A DNA stretch of 64,000 nucleotides from Lentisphaerota bacterium (GTDB lineage: Bacteria; Verrucomicrobiota; Lentisphaeria; Victivallales; Victivallaceae): NCBI GenBank assembly GCA_017134815.1, contig CP071032.1, forward strand, positions 3,096,001 through 3,160,000, written 5' to 3'. Position 1 is the first letter of the stretch. Every line of letters starts with the position of its first letter. This document shows, one piece after another, positions 7,429 through 15,410 of this stretch. The position numbers and the translations under genes are program-made. The notes under the pieces are model-generated. The model ran no database searches. It was not told the DNA's origin and worked only from the letters and a program-made list of their open reading frames with translations.

Positions 7429-8664
7429 ATGACCTGGAACGGAAAAGGATTTAATAAACCGCTGATTATGCTCAACTGGAAATCTCCAGTTGAGGCAATG
7501 CTGAACAACGCCTATGAACCTGATCCTGAAGTTGCAGCCATGATCAGTGATAATATGACTTCAGAGCAATTAATATCTCTCTTGAGCTGTAAAGGAATGC
7601 TCAAGGAGGCTTGTGACTATATTGCCTTTGCGATTAACCGGCGGGTGGGGACCTGGTGGGCTTATTCTTGTGTGAAAGCTGTTAATAAAGAAATAAAAGA
7701 GCAAAAAGAAAAGTGTCCTTTGACTTTTGAGGAACTTCAGAAAAAAGAGATAAAAGAGCGGCTGTCTGAGTGGAAGGATAAGACGATTATGAATTCCTTG
7801 AAAGACACCTACAGGAGTTCGGGAGACAAAACCGCAGCTAAAATGGAAAAGCTGGCCGGTCCGGACATAGATGATCCCGAAGATCCGCTGGCGAAGCTTC
7901 AGACTGAATATAAGAGTGTTCTCGAAGAAAACAGTCTGGGGTTTGCAATTGAAGAAATCAATGCGGCAATCAACAGTTTTCCTCCTGAAGAGGTCAAACT
8001 GGCAAATGAAATAGTAGAAAAAAATCTTGCTGACCGGGAAAAAATTTCTGGAATACATCCTCTGGAAGCCATTAAAAAAGAAATTATCGCTTCTATAGCT
8101 CCTGAAACAGCGACTGAAGACAGCACATTACGAGACCAGTACTACGGGATGGTCAAGGAAAAAATCGCCAGAGCAAAGCAGTTTGCTGATAAGAAGATGA
8201 AAGAGCACTTCCCGCTGAAATTAAGCGGCTTGCCGAAAAACTTGCCTTTGGAAAGGACTGACGAAATTCTCTTTGCCGTTAAACGCTGGATTTTAACTCC
8301 AACTGATGAAAATGGAAAAATTGCCCTGGGTTTGGCTAATAAAGCCGGCTCAGGGCCGGAAAAGCTCTGTGCGCTTACCGCTTACTGGAGCAGCAGCGAT
8401 TTGACTCCTGACCAGAAAAACCATGTAGCGCCTCCGCCCGGACTCGCATCAAACGGCATTATGAACACAATATTTATGTGTGCCTTGAAAAAGGGCGGCA
8501 GCAAGAGTTATGACGAACGGTACGAAGAATACTTCAGACTTGGTATTGAGTGCCTTGCCGGCATATGTACATGGGATAAAGAATGGGCTGAGAGCAGAAC
8601 CGGGACAATCAAATACGATTGTCGCAAAGCCCTGGACGCGAAAAGCGGGTTTGGGCGGGAATAG
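7429..8664 (+). CDS. DUF6931-like protein linked to VgrG, copy 1
   Basis: A 411-residue, mostly helical, charged protein without signal peptide or membrane segment. Two parts recall the DUF6931 family: the INRRVGTWWAYSCVKAV segment near residues 68-85 and a C-terminal block with FAVKRWILTPTDENG, LTAYWSSSDL and APPPGLASNGIMNTIFM (about residues 283-355). DUF6931 proteins have no assigned biochemical role that I know of. A homologous gene follows the second vgrG in the same position, so the pairing is unlikely to be chance; a chaperone or adaptor for the VgrG extension, or a secreted cargo, are both open. AAAGGAG precedes the ATG. The gene closes the first module and is followed by a hairpin. 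Confidence 0.65.
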   Translation: MTWNGKGFNKPLIMLNWKSPVEAMLNNAYEPDPEVAAMISDNMTSEQLISLLSCKGMLKEACDYIAFAINRRVGTWWAYSCVKAVNKEIKEQKEKCPLTFEELQKKEIKERLSEWKDKTIMNSLKDTYRSSGDKTAAKMEKLAGPDIDDPEDPLAKLQTEYKSVLEENSLGFAIEEINAAINSFPPEEVKLANEIVEKNLADREKISGIHPLEAIKKEIIASIAPETATEDSTLRDQYYGMVKEKIARAKQFADKKMKEHFPLKLSGLPKNLPLERTDEILFAVKRWILTPTDENGKIALGLANKAGSGPEKLCALTAYWSSSDLTPDQKNHVAPPPGLASNGIMNTIFMCALKKGGSKSYDERYEEYFRLGIECLAGICTWDKEWAESRTGTIKYDCRKALDAKSGFGRE

Positions 8665-8726
8665 GGGAAAATTACCTGTGATATCCGTTGGTAATGTATA
8701 AGTTTTGCAATTTCACAGGTTTTCCT
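8665..8726 (+). terminator. Long hairpin after module 1
   Basis: GGGAAAATTACCTGTGA pairs with TCACAGGTTTTCC across about 31 bases; the core ACCTGTGA/TCACAGGT (8674-8681 and 8713-8720) is perfect. It begins directly at the stop codon of the DUF6931-like gene. The following T-run is weak, so it could be a terminator or a processing signal. The rest of the gap up to 9024 holds no gene I can support. Confidence 0.4.
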
Positions 8727-9024
8727 TACAAAAATCTAACATAATTGAACAACTCAAATGTATTAGTAGTCTAATATTAATGAAAGGTGAGCAATTATTA
8801 AATACATATCTGACAGCTAAGATGTCTTGAGTGCTTTTCTTAATGCATTTGCTGACTAGCTGGCACACAGTTCAGGGTGTTGTGCAGAGATGGGTTAACC
8901 GGCTGACTTGTTGAAAATGAGTTCATCAGGACAGCAGAAGTTTTTGGTAATTGCTGGAATCGCATTGATAGTGCAGTTTTCAGTAATACAGAAATGTTTA
9001 ACTCATTTAATTCAGAGGTCACTT

Positions 9025-9309
9025 ATGGCTGCTTCTGTCGCAACAACTGGCAGTGTTACTTCCACCGGAGATGCTGTAATCGGCTCTTGTGCAACCATTC
9101 TTAGAGGTGGTATGCCTTGTGCTGTTTTTGGCGGCACTGTAACTGGTACAGCCTGTACCGGAACTATTATTTCAACTACTTCCGTCACCACGATCAGGAG
9201 CGGTATGCCTATTGCCTGCATTGGCTCGGTGGTCAGTGGCGTCAGCACGGCTGGAATTGCCGTAGTTACTGCAGTGAGTTCTTCAATATCAACTACTATA
9301 ATTCGATAA
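9025..9309 (+). CDS. PAAR-like spike-tip protein, copy 2
   Basis: A 94-residue homologue of the protein at the head of module 1, with the same length and the same landmarks: a shared SVAT start, TGDAVIGSC near residue 15, RSGMPIACIGSVVSG near residue 58 and a TIIR end. It is predicted to cap the VgrG trimer made from the gene 17 bases downstream. It also lacks histidine, so the canonical PAAR zinc site is missing; cysteines 22 and 44 match copy 1, and C32 and C65 are extra. An in-frame extension back to 8908 exists, but AGAGGT lies just upstream of the ATG at 9025 and the N-terminus then aligns with copy 1, so I use the shorter form. Confidence 0.7.
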   Translation: MAASVATTGSVTSTGDAVIGSCATILRGGMPCAVFGGTVTGTACTGTIISTTSVTTIRSGMPIACIGSVVSGVSTAGIAVVTAVSSSISTTIIR

Positions 9310-9326
9310 ACTTATCAGAGGGCAAA

Positions 9327-12300
9327 ATGTCAACTTATACGCAGGATAACCGAAAGCTCCAGATAACTGTCGAGGATAAAGACGGTACTGATGACTATGG
9401 CAACGATTATGTCTTGCTTGCCGAGGTCATGGAGGGTTCATATGAGGCATTGTCACAGCCTTTTTCTCTACAGCTGAAACTGTTGTCGCCTGCGGTAGAC
9501 GATCCGCTGGCAATGGATGAGATGCTTTGCCGGACAGCTACAGTAAAGCTGCAGAAGTCAGACGATTCCTGGAGGTATTTTAACGGTATATTAACAGATT
9601 TTTCTTTCGAAGGCTATTATACTTACAGTGAAGATGGTTCTGCCTCGACAAATTCAGATTTGTATGTCTACACAGCCACACTCAGCCCCAAGCTGGTACT
9701 TTTGAAGAACAGCTGCAGAAGCAGGGTGTTTCATTCGCAGTCGCCGCTGGATATTGTAAAAAGCATATTGTCGGATTGGGATATAGAATATGAGGAAAAT
9801 GTTTCATCCGATTCAAATGACTATTCTGAATGTTATGAACTTGAGCAATGTGTCCAGTATGAGGAAAGCGACTTTGACTTTATAAGCCGCCTCCTGGAGT
9901 ATGAAGGTATTTATTATAAGTTCTGGCATGGTGAAGAAGAGAGTTCCACAGTGCATAAAATGCAGTTGTATTCCAGTAATCCATCATCAGACCTTGATTT
10001 GACTTTCAGTCAGGATGATGATGACGAAGATTATGTGGACAGCTTTTCCATGAAGCAGAACGTTGTACCGGGCTCTGTCCGGCTTGATGACTATGATTTC
10101 AGGCAGGCAGATATTGTCTTTTTCAGCTATGACGACACCAGTGTAGAACAGACTACAGAGCTTGATTCCTATGATGATAAAATGCTCATCAGTAACTATG
10201 ACTCCGGTTTTGTGATTACTTCTGATAAATCCGATGCTAAAGATTATCGCAGCAAAGTACAGGCAATAACTGGGCAGCGGCTTGAAACATCACAATATTC
10301 CTGGCACGGTACTACAGGCAACCGTTCTGTTGCAGCAGGTACGGCTTTTACGATGAGCGGTTTTCCCTCCGGTGATATTGATGGGCTGATAACCAGAGTT
10401 AATTTTTCCGCGTCGACAACGCCCTATTCAACTACTGATGCATCAATTACTTCAGATGATGACGCTTCGTTCAGTGCTGTTTTTGGGGCTATGGACTCGG
10501 GAACAGATTATCGACCGCCGCTTACCTGTAAGCGGCCGCGGGTGAACTCAACTCTGGAAGCCAGGGTTATCTGTGTTGATACGGTTTCAAACGATCTGGG
10601 TACTGATTTTAATTCAGACCTGGGCGGGGATCCGGTTTCTGTGGATTCAACTACTTACCGGATCAAAATTCTTATGAACTGGCGCAATACAACTTCTGAT
10701 GACAGCCCTGATTATACTTCCATGTGGATGTATGCCCGTTTTGGAGAAATGTGGGCTGACACCGGCAGCGGCAAGTTTGATGTGCCGCGAAAGGGGCAGG
10801 AAGTGCTGGTAAACTTTATAAACGGTAATCCTTCGCAGCCCGCAGTTGTCGGCAGCCTGTATAACAGTGTGGTTACTCCGCCGGTTGACCTGACGCTTTC
10901 TGAAGGTATTTACGGTTCGTTTATTCGTTCAACTGCAGTTGCAAGTGATGATGACGGTAACCTGGAGGCATCCACTTCACTTGAGACCTCAATGCCCCTG
11001 CCGATGACGGTTTATGAGCTCGGCAAGAGCAGTAATCAGAAAGGTTTCAGCCAGATTGCTATGTTTAGTAAAGATAATGAGCAATTTACTACTGCATCGG
11101 TAGATGATAGTGAATTTATGCGTGATATGTTTATGCCAGGTGCAAGCGAGTCATTATCTACTTTAATGGAAGACTTAAAAAACACTACTTACAGCGATAC
11201 AATGTTTTTCGAAGGCATTAATATGTATTCAAACAAAGATGTGCTGAACCAGGCTGCTCAAAGCCAGTATATAAATGCCGGCAAAGATATCCAGATTTGT
11301 GCTGCGGAATCAATTACTTTACAGGTTGGTCGCAGCAAAATAGTAATTCAAGACAATGGTGCCCAGCTTAAGACAACTTTTGAGGAAGCGGATAAATCGT
11401 GCGGTTATGTCTGGGATTATTCTGAGGTTGATGACAACTGTCCAAGTAAACCTTCTTGGAGTCTACCTAGCTTTAACTCTTATGTGTCTATATATCCTGG
11501 CTTAGCAAGCATTGCGGCACCTTCTGCATGTATGACTGGCGCTTATTCGGCAAAAATCCAGACATGGTTTGGTGCAAGTATCGGCGGTTTTATTTCAAGC
11601 ACATCTGTTAAAGGCTTAAGCACAACTCTTCAGGGAGGCTTTTCTTTTTATTCATTTCTTTTTGGACTCCTTAATGACATAGATATGATTGTCACAGATA
11701 TATATGCTGCTCAAGGTGATTCTGATAATTCTGCAGTAGGTTACGTAGATACATCTTATCAGCTGTTGGCATGGGCTTTTCTTATCTTTTGTGTTGTTCA
11801 AACTGTTTATAGTATTGTTACAATTGTTAAAGCTCTATTCTGCTTTCAATCTTCTACGATTACTCTTGATTATAGCTCAGGGCCCAAAATGACATTGGCA
11901 AGTAATAACATAGTTCAAAAGGCTCCAAGCACTACAACAGAAGGTAATATTCTGGGAGGATATTATGGCCTTATTTGTGAAATTGCAGGTCCTTTTAGTT
12001 GTATATCTAGTTCATTAACAGACTTATGTACAATTTCTGAGCAAAATGTTAACTTGGTTTCTCAGGAGAAACTTTCTGTGGAAAATTCGGAAACATATTT
12101 AGAGAATATTGATCTCAAGTTAAGTAATGATGAGATGTCTCTTTCATCTGTGGAATATTCTTGCAGCGAAGATAAAGGAAGTGTTGCACTAGATGAAACT
12201 ATTCTAGTAAACGATGAAATTCATGTTGCCAGTACTTCTGTAAAATCTACAGAAGTAAAAACAATTGCAACAAATACAGAAGTTAATAGCAACATTGCAC

Positions 12301-12371
12301 AAACTAATTCTTTAGTAAGCAAAATTGACTCATTAATTACTTCAATTGATTCTTTAAATATGGTCGAATAA
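9327..12371 (+). CDS. VgrG-family spike protein with C-terminal extension, copy 2
   Basis: A 1014-residue VgrG homologous to copy 1 over its whole base, OB and needle domains (YFNGILTDFSFEGYYTY, QYEESDFDFISRLLEYEGIYY, GKFDVPRKGQEVLVNFINGNP, INAGKDIQICAAESITLQVG at about 628-690). The ATG at 9327 follows CAGAGGG and aligns with the start of copy 1; an in-frame upstream reading would overlap the PAAR-like gene. The tail from about residue 764 is related to copy 1 in patches (VKALFCFQSSTITLDY) but differs in between: it carries hydrophobic segments near 772-790 and a likely membrane helix at about 813-834 (WAFLIFCVVQTVYSIVTI), and ends in a Ser/Thr/Asn-rich stretch. From about 11.1 kb on the DNA is visibly more AT-rich, which suggests a mosaic origin. 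Confidence 0.9.
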   Translation: MSTYTQDNRKLQITVEDKDGTDDYGNDYVLLAEVMEGSYEALSQPFSLQLKLLSPAVDDPLAMDEMLCRTATVKLQKSDDSWRYFNGILTDFSFEGYYTYSEDGSASTNSDLYVYTATLSPKLVLLKNSCRSRVFHSQSPLDIVKSILSDWDIEYEENVSSDSNDYSECYELEQCVQYEESDFDFISRLLEYEGIYYKFWHGEEESSTVHKMQLYSSNPSSDLDLTFSQDDDDEDYVDSFSMKQNVVPGSVRLDDYDFRQADIVFFSYDDTSVEQTTELDSYDDKMLISNYDSGFVITSDKSDAKDYRSKVQAITGQRLETSQYSWHGTTGNRSVAAGTAFTMSGFPSGDIDGLITRVNFSASTTPYSTTDASITSDDDASFSAVFGAMDSGTDYRPPLTCKRPRVNSTLEARVICVDTVSNDLGTDFNSDLGGDPVSVDSTTYRIKILMNWRNTTSDDSPDYTSMWMYARFGEMWADTGSGKFDVPRKGQEVLVNFINGNPSQPAVVGSLYNSVVTPPVDLTLSEGIYGSFIRSTAVASDDDGNLEASTSLETSMPLPMTVYELGKSSNQKGFSQIAMFSKDNEQFTTASVDDSEFMRDMFMPGASESLSTLMEDLKNTTYSDTMFFEGINMYSNKDVLNQAAQSQYINAGKDIQICAAESITLQVGRSKIVIQDNGAQLKTTFEEADKSCGYVWDYSEVDDNCPSKPSWSLPSFNSYVSIYPGLASIAAPSACMTGAYSAKIQTWFGASIGGFISSTSVKGLSTTLQGGFSFYSFLFGLLNDIDMIVTDIYAAQGDSDNSAVGYVDTSYQLLAWAFLIFCVVQTVYSIVTIVKALFCFQSSTITLDYSSGPKMTLASNNIVQKAPSTTTEGNILGGYYGLICEIAGPFSCISSSLTDLCTISEQNVNLVSQEKLSVENSETYLENIDLKLSNDEMSLSSVEYSCSEDKGSVALDETILVNDEIHVASTSVKSTEVKTIATNTEVNSNIAQTNSLVSKIDSLITSIDSLNMVE

Positions 12372-12397
12372 CACACAATAATATTTGAGGTTTTACT

Positions 12398-13630
12398 ATG
12401 TCATGGAATGGTAAAAATTTTAATAGGCCGCTTATCATGTTGGATTATGCGTTCGTTCAAGATGTTATTGAAAAAAACGCATATGAACCTGATGAAGATG
12501 TCGAATCATTAATTTATGAGCACATGACTTCTGAAAAGCTAATTTTACTCCTCAGGTCTAAAGGGATGCTAAAAGAAGCCTGTGACTTCATGTCATATTG
12601 CATTAATCGCCGCGTTGGGGTCTGGTGGGCTTATTCTTGCGTCGAGGCTGTTAATCTCGAAATTGAAGAACAAAAAAAAATATGTCCGCTTTCTGAACAA
12701 GAGCAGTTCAAAAAGGAAGCAAAAGAAAAGATAGCTGATCTAGCGGATAAATCTGAAATTAACGAGATCTTGGCAAAATTAAAAATCAGTCGTGAGAAAT
12801 TTATATCAGATATGGAAACACTTGCTGGACCTAAAATCACAGATTCTAAGAACCCTTTATTTCAAGTTCAGGAAGCTATTCGTGAAAAACAAGAGCAACA
12901 AAATATTAAATCTACAATTGAAGAAATGGAAAATGCCTTGAATAATGCACCTCCAGAAAAGCTAAGTAAGGCTAAGAGGATTATAGAAAAAGCCTTTCTT
13001 ACTTACGAGCAAAAAAATGGAATCCATCCACTAGAACAATTAAAAAATGAAATTAAAAAATCTATATGTCCTGAACCGCTTCCTGAGAATACAGAACTGC
13101 GCGACAAATACGTTAATGCTATTAAGGGAAGATGTCAAGAAGTAAAGGACTTTATAAAAAAAACAGTTAATGAAACTTTTCCACTGAAAATTTCTGGAAT
13201 GCCCAAAAAAATGTCGCCTAAGAGAGCCCAAGACGCAATGTTTGCAATTAAGCGTTGGGTTCTTACACCTACAGACGAGAATGGACGTACTGCTTTCCTG
13301 CTTGGGAAAAAGATCTGTAATACCCCAGAAGGACTTTGTGCGGTTAGTTCATTCTGGGCTGGAACTGATCTTGTTCCTGAACAAAAAGAAAAGGTTTTCG
13401 CACCACCAGGACTTCTTGCTAATGGCCTTAGAAACGTAATATTTATGTGTGCTAAAAAACGAGGGGGCTCAAAAAGTTATGACGAGCGTTATGAAGAATA
13501 TTTCAATATTGGCATTGACTGTTTAACTGGCGTGAGGACCTGGGATAAAGAGTGGAAAAAGAAAACGCCGACAGTCAAAGGCAAGTTGAATGACGAACTC
13601 GATTCAAAAAGTGGATTTGGCAGGCACTGA
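12398..13630 (+). CDS. DUF6931-like protein linked to VgrG, copy 2
   Basis: A 410-residue homologue of the third gene of module 1. Shared landmarks are NRPLIMLDY at the start, the INRRVGVWWAYSCVEAV segment, the FAIKRWVLTPTDENGR block, APPGLLANGLRNVIFMCA and an identical KSGFGR ending. It is cytoplasmic by prediction, charged and helical. It lies 26 bases after vgrG copy 2, without the intervening hairpin seen in module 1, so the two genes are likely co-transcribed and expressed at closer levels here. The gene is AT-rich with many AAA and ATT codons compared with copy 1. Function is unknown; conservation of the pair argues for a partnership with VgrG. Confidence 0.65.
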   Translation: MSWNGKNFNRPLIMLDYAFVQDVIEKNAYEPDEDVESLIYEHMTSEKLILLLRSKGMLKEACDFMSYCINRRVGVWWAYSCVEAVNLEIEEQKKICPLSEQEQFKKEAKEKIADLADKSEINEILAKLKISREKFISDMETLAGPKITDSKNPLFQVQEAIREKQEQQNIKSTIEEMENALNNAPPEKLSKAKRIIEKAFLTYEQKNGIHPLEQLKNEIKKSICPEPLPENTELRDKYVNAIKGRCQEVKDFIKKTVNETFPLKISGMPKKMSPKRAQDAMFAIKRWVLTPTDENGRTAFLLGKKICNTPEGLCAVSSFWAGTDLVPEQKEKVFAPPGLLANGLRNVIFMCAKKRGGSKSYDERYEEYFNIGIDCLTGVRTWDKEWKKKTPTVKGKLNDELDSKSGFGRH

Positions 13631-13667
13631 CCGATGTTTTCTTGCTTTCTAGCTTCTATGAATGAAC

Positions 13668-13708
13668 TCTGCTGAATCATTCAGAGGAAACATCATCCAT
13701 TCAGCAGA
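13668..13708 (+). terminator. Hairpin after module 2
   Basis: A perfect 10-base inverted repeat, TCTGCTGAAT (13668-13677) and ATTCAGCAGA (13699-13708), spans a 21-base loop about 40 bases after the stop codon. It is followed by an AT-rich stretch but no clean T-run, so termination is likely but not certain. Confidence 0.45.
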
Positions 13709-13853
13709 AATTTGAATTTTAAAGGTTTGATTTGATATTGCAGTTATTTCTGTAACTGATTTATTTGTAATGTTTTGAGGCTTAAACTGGTTTCGCGTAA
13801 ATAGAATTCAATTAGGGTCTTTTACTTAAAATTTTAAAAAAGGAGAATCTAAA

Positions 13854-15263
13854 TTGGGCTGTTCAAGGTTATTATTATCGACTGCGGCTTGTTGCGTTGT
13901 CGCGGTACAAGGTTTCGGCAGTTCACCAAAAGTCGAGTTGAAAATTGATCCCGGACAAAGTCTGCCGGCAGGAGCCCGGGCCGATGCGGAAGGCTTTGTG
14001 AGCGGAAAGTACTTTTACAATGCGATACCGGCGACCCCGGCCCGGGGGCAGGCAATAAAAATTATCAGTACAAAGGATGACAAGGATTACATCTGCAGAA
14101 TATACAAGCTTAAAAATAAAGTAGCGGCTGAAATCAGAGTTCTGCTTTTGGACACTGTGGAAAAGGAAGGCGGCAGTATAGAATCAATAGTGAATACTTT
14201 TAATGGCGTTAACTATCTAATAATTACTGCTCCTTCTTTTCAATTTCCTTTTTTTGAAAAAACAATTCATCTGCTGGATAATAAGGGGACAAGTTCAAAT
14301 AATGACGGCTTTCTGGACATGACCTATCGCATGAAGCATCGTCTGGCATCGGAAGTCGCTAAATTTTTGAAGGAAACCAAGCTCTCCGATGCTGGTACCG
14401 TATTTGCTGATGATTCAATAAATATGCTGTACCTGTGCGATGTCCCCAGCTCATTTAATTCTACAGTAGCTGACTTAAAGAATATTGATGTTGCTCCCCA
14501 AATGGTCAGGATTGAAGCTGAAATTATTGAAGTGGAAATCGGCAATGGCCTGGACCTCGGCCTGAACTGGAATGCCTGGAAGGCCGCGTTGCCTGAATCA
14601 ATAGACATGAGTGTCGACCTGCAGCGCGGCAGTACTTCCGCCGATGGTGTCGCCAAACTGTTTGCCAGCAGTATCAATCTTGACGGACTCAATCCACGGG
14701 CGGCTGCTAATTTCATTAACTATCTGATCAGTACAGGCAAGGCAAAGGTTTTGTCAAGCCCGGTTATTGTTGCCAAGAATGGCGCGGCGGCGGAAATATC
14801 TTCGCTGGACCGTATCTGCTATACCGACAGCAGCGATAATACTCAACAGGTGAATTCCGGGATAAACTTGAAGATTACCCCGGTTATTGGCACGGAGACT
14901 CTTTCACTGAATGTGGAAGCTCAGGTCAAAAGTGTTACCGGTTTTGGAGCTGATGGTAACCCGCTAATCAATACCAGGTCAACGACGGCAGACATTATAT
15001 TAAAAAGCGGTGAAGTCTTTTCTCTGTCGGGGTTAAGACGTGACACAATAGCTCATCAGGAGGACAAAATACCTGTCCTTGGCAATATCCCACTGCTTGG
15101 TTACCTGTTTAAAGAGGAAAATGATGTCAAGCACAGTACTGAAATAATAGTCCTGCTAAAACCTGAAATAGTTTCGGGCGCCAATCAATCCCGCAGTTGT
15201 GATATGAACTTGAGAAAAAGTGCACTTAAAGAATTAATTACAGTTAAAACTAAAAAGAAATAA
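13854..15263 (+). CDS. Secretin-like outer-membrane protein (orphan)
   Basis: A 469-residue protein with a signal peptide (LLLSTAACCVVAVQGFG) and a C-terminal secretin domain. The region at about residues 215-445 has the family marks VRIEAEIIEVEI, GKAKVLSSPVIVAKNGAAAEI, TTADIILKSGEVFSLSGL and the end motif KIPVLGNIPLLGYLFK. N-terminal to this are one or two N-type ring domains. Secretins form large gated channels for type II and III secretion or type IV pili. This one stands alone, far from the pilus operon that has its own larger secretin, and it is short for a complete secretin. The start codon is TTG, supported by AAAAGGAG at ideal spacing. It may serve another machine or be a minor partner. 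Confidence 0.8.
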   Translation: MGCSRLLLSTAACCVVAVQGFGSSPKVELKIDPGQSLPAGARADAEGFVSGKYFYNAIPATPARGQAIKIISTKDDKDYICRIYKLKNKVAAEIRVLLLDTVEKEGGSIESIVNTFNGVNYLIITAPSFQFPFFEKTIHLLDNKGTSSNNDGFLDMTYRMKHRLASEVAKFLKETKLSDAGTVFADDSINMLYLCDVPSSFNSTVADLKNIDVAPQMVRIEAEIIEVEIGNGLDLGLNWNAWKAALPESIDMSVDLQRGSTSADGVAKLFASSINLDGLNPRAAANFINYLISTGKAKVLSSPVIVAKNGAAAEISSLDRICYTDSSDNTQQVNSGINLKITPVIGTETLSLNVEAQVKSVTGFGADGNPLINTRSTTADIILKSGEVFSLSGLRRDTIAHQEDKIPVLGNIPLLGYLFKEENDVKHSTEIIVLLKPEIVSGANQSRSCDMNLRKSALKELITVKTKKK

Positions 15264-15410
15264 TTATATCTGACAGGAACCTGACTTATCCATTCCAGAA
15301 CATTTTGTTAAATTTCACTATTGAATACCTTCAGCCTGTATAATACTTGAAATAATCAACAGCAGCTATTGACAATATCTTGATTTAAATGTATTTTTTT
15401 TAAATATAAA

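Noticed and set aside
7570..8058. A 162-codon open frame on the minus strand
   Set aside because: It lies wholly inside the DUF6931-like gene of module 1, is rich in Phe and Leu as expected for an antisense reading of an acidic/lysine-rich protein, and has no ribosome-binding site.
8840..9024. A longer N-terminus for PAAR-like copy 2, or a gene in the 360-base gap between modules
   Set aside because: The in-frame extension upstream of 9025 has no counterpart in copy 1, and a good ribosome-binding site sits at the shorter start. Protein-like stretches in other frames are too short and lack signals.
3949..13630. A complete type VI secretion locus
   Set aside because: No TssB/C sheath, TssJ/L/M membrane complex, ClpV, Hcp or baseplate gene is present; only spike proteins and a partner gene are seen.
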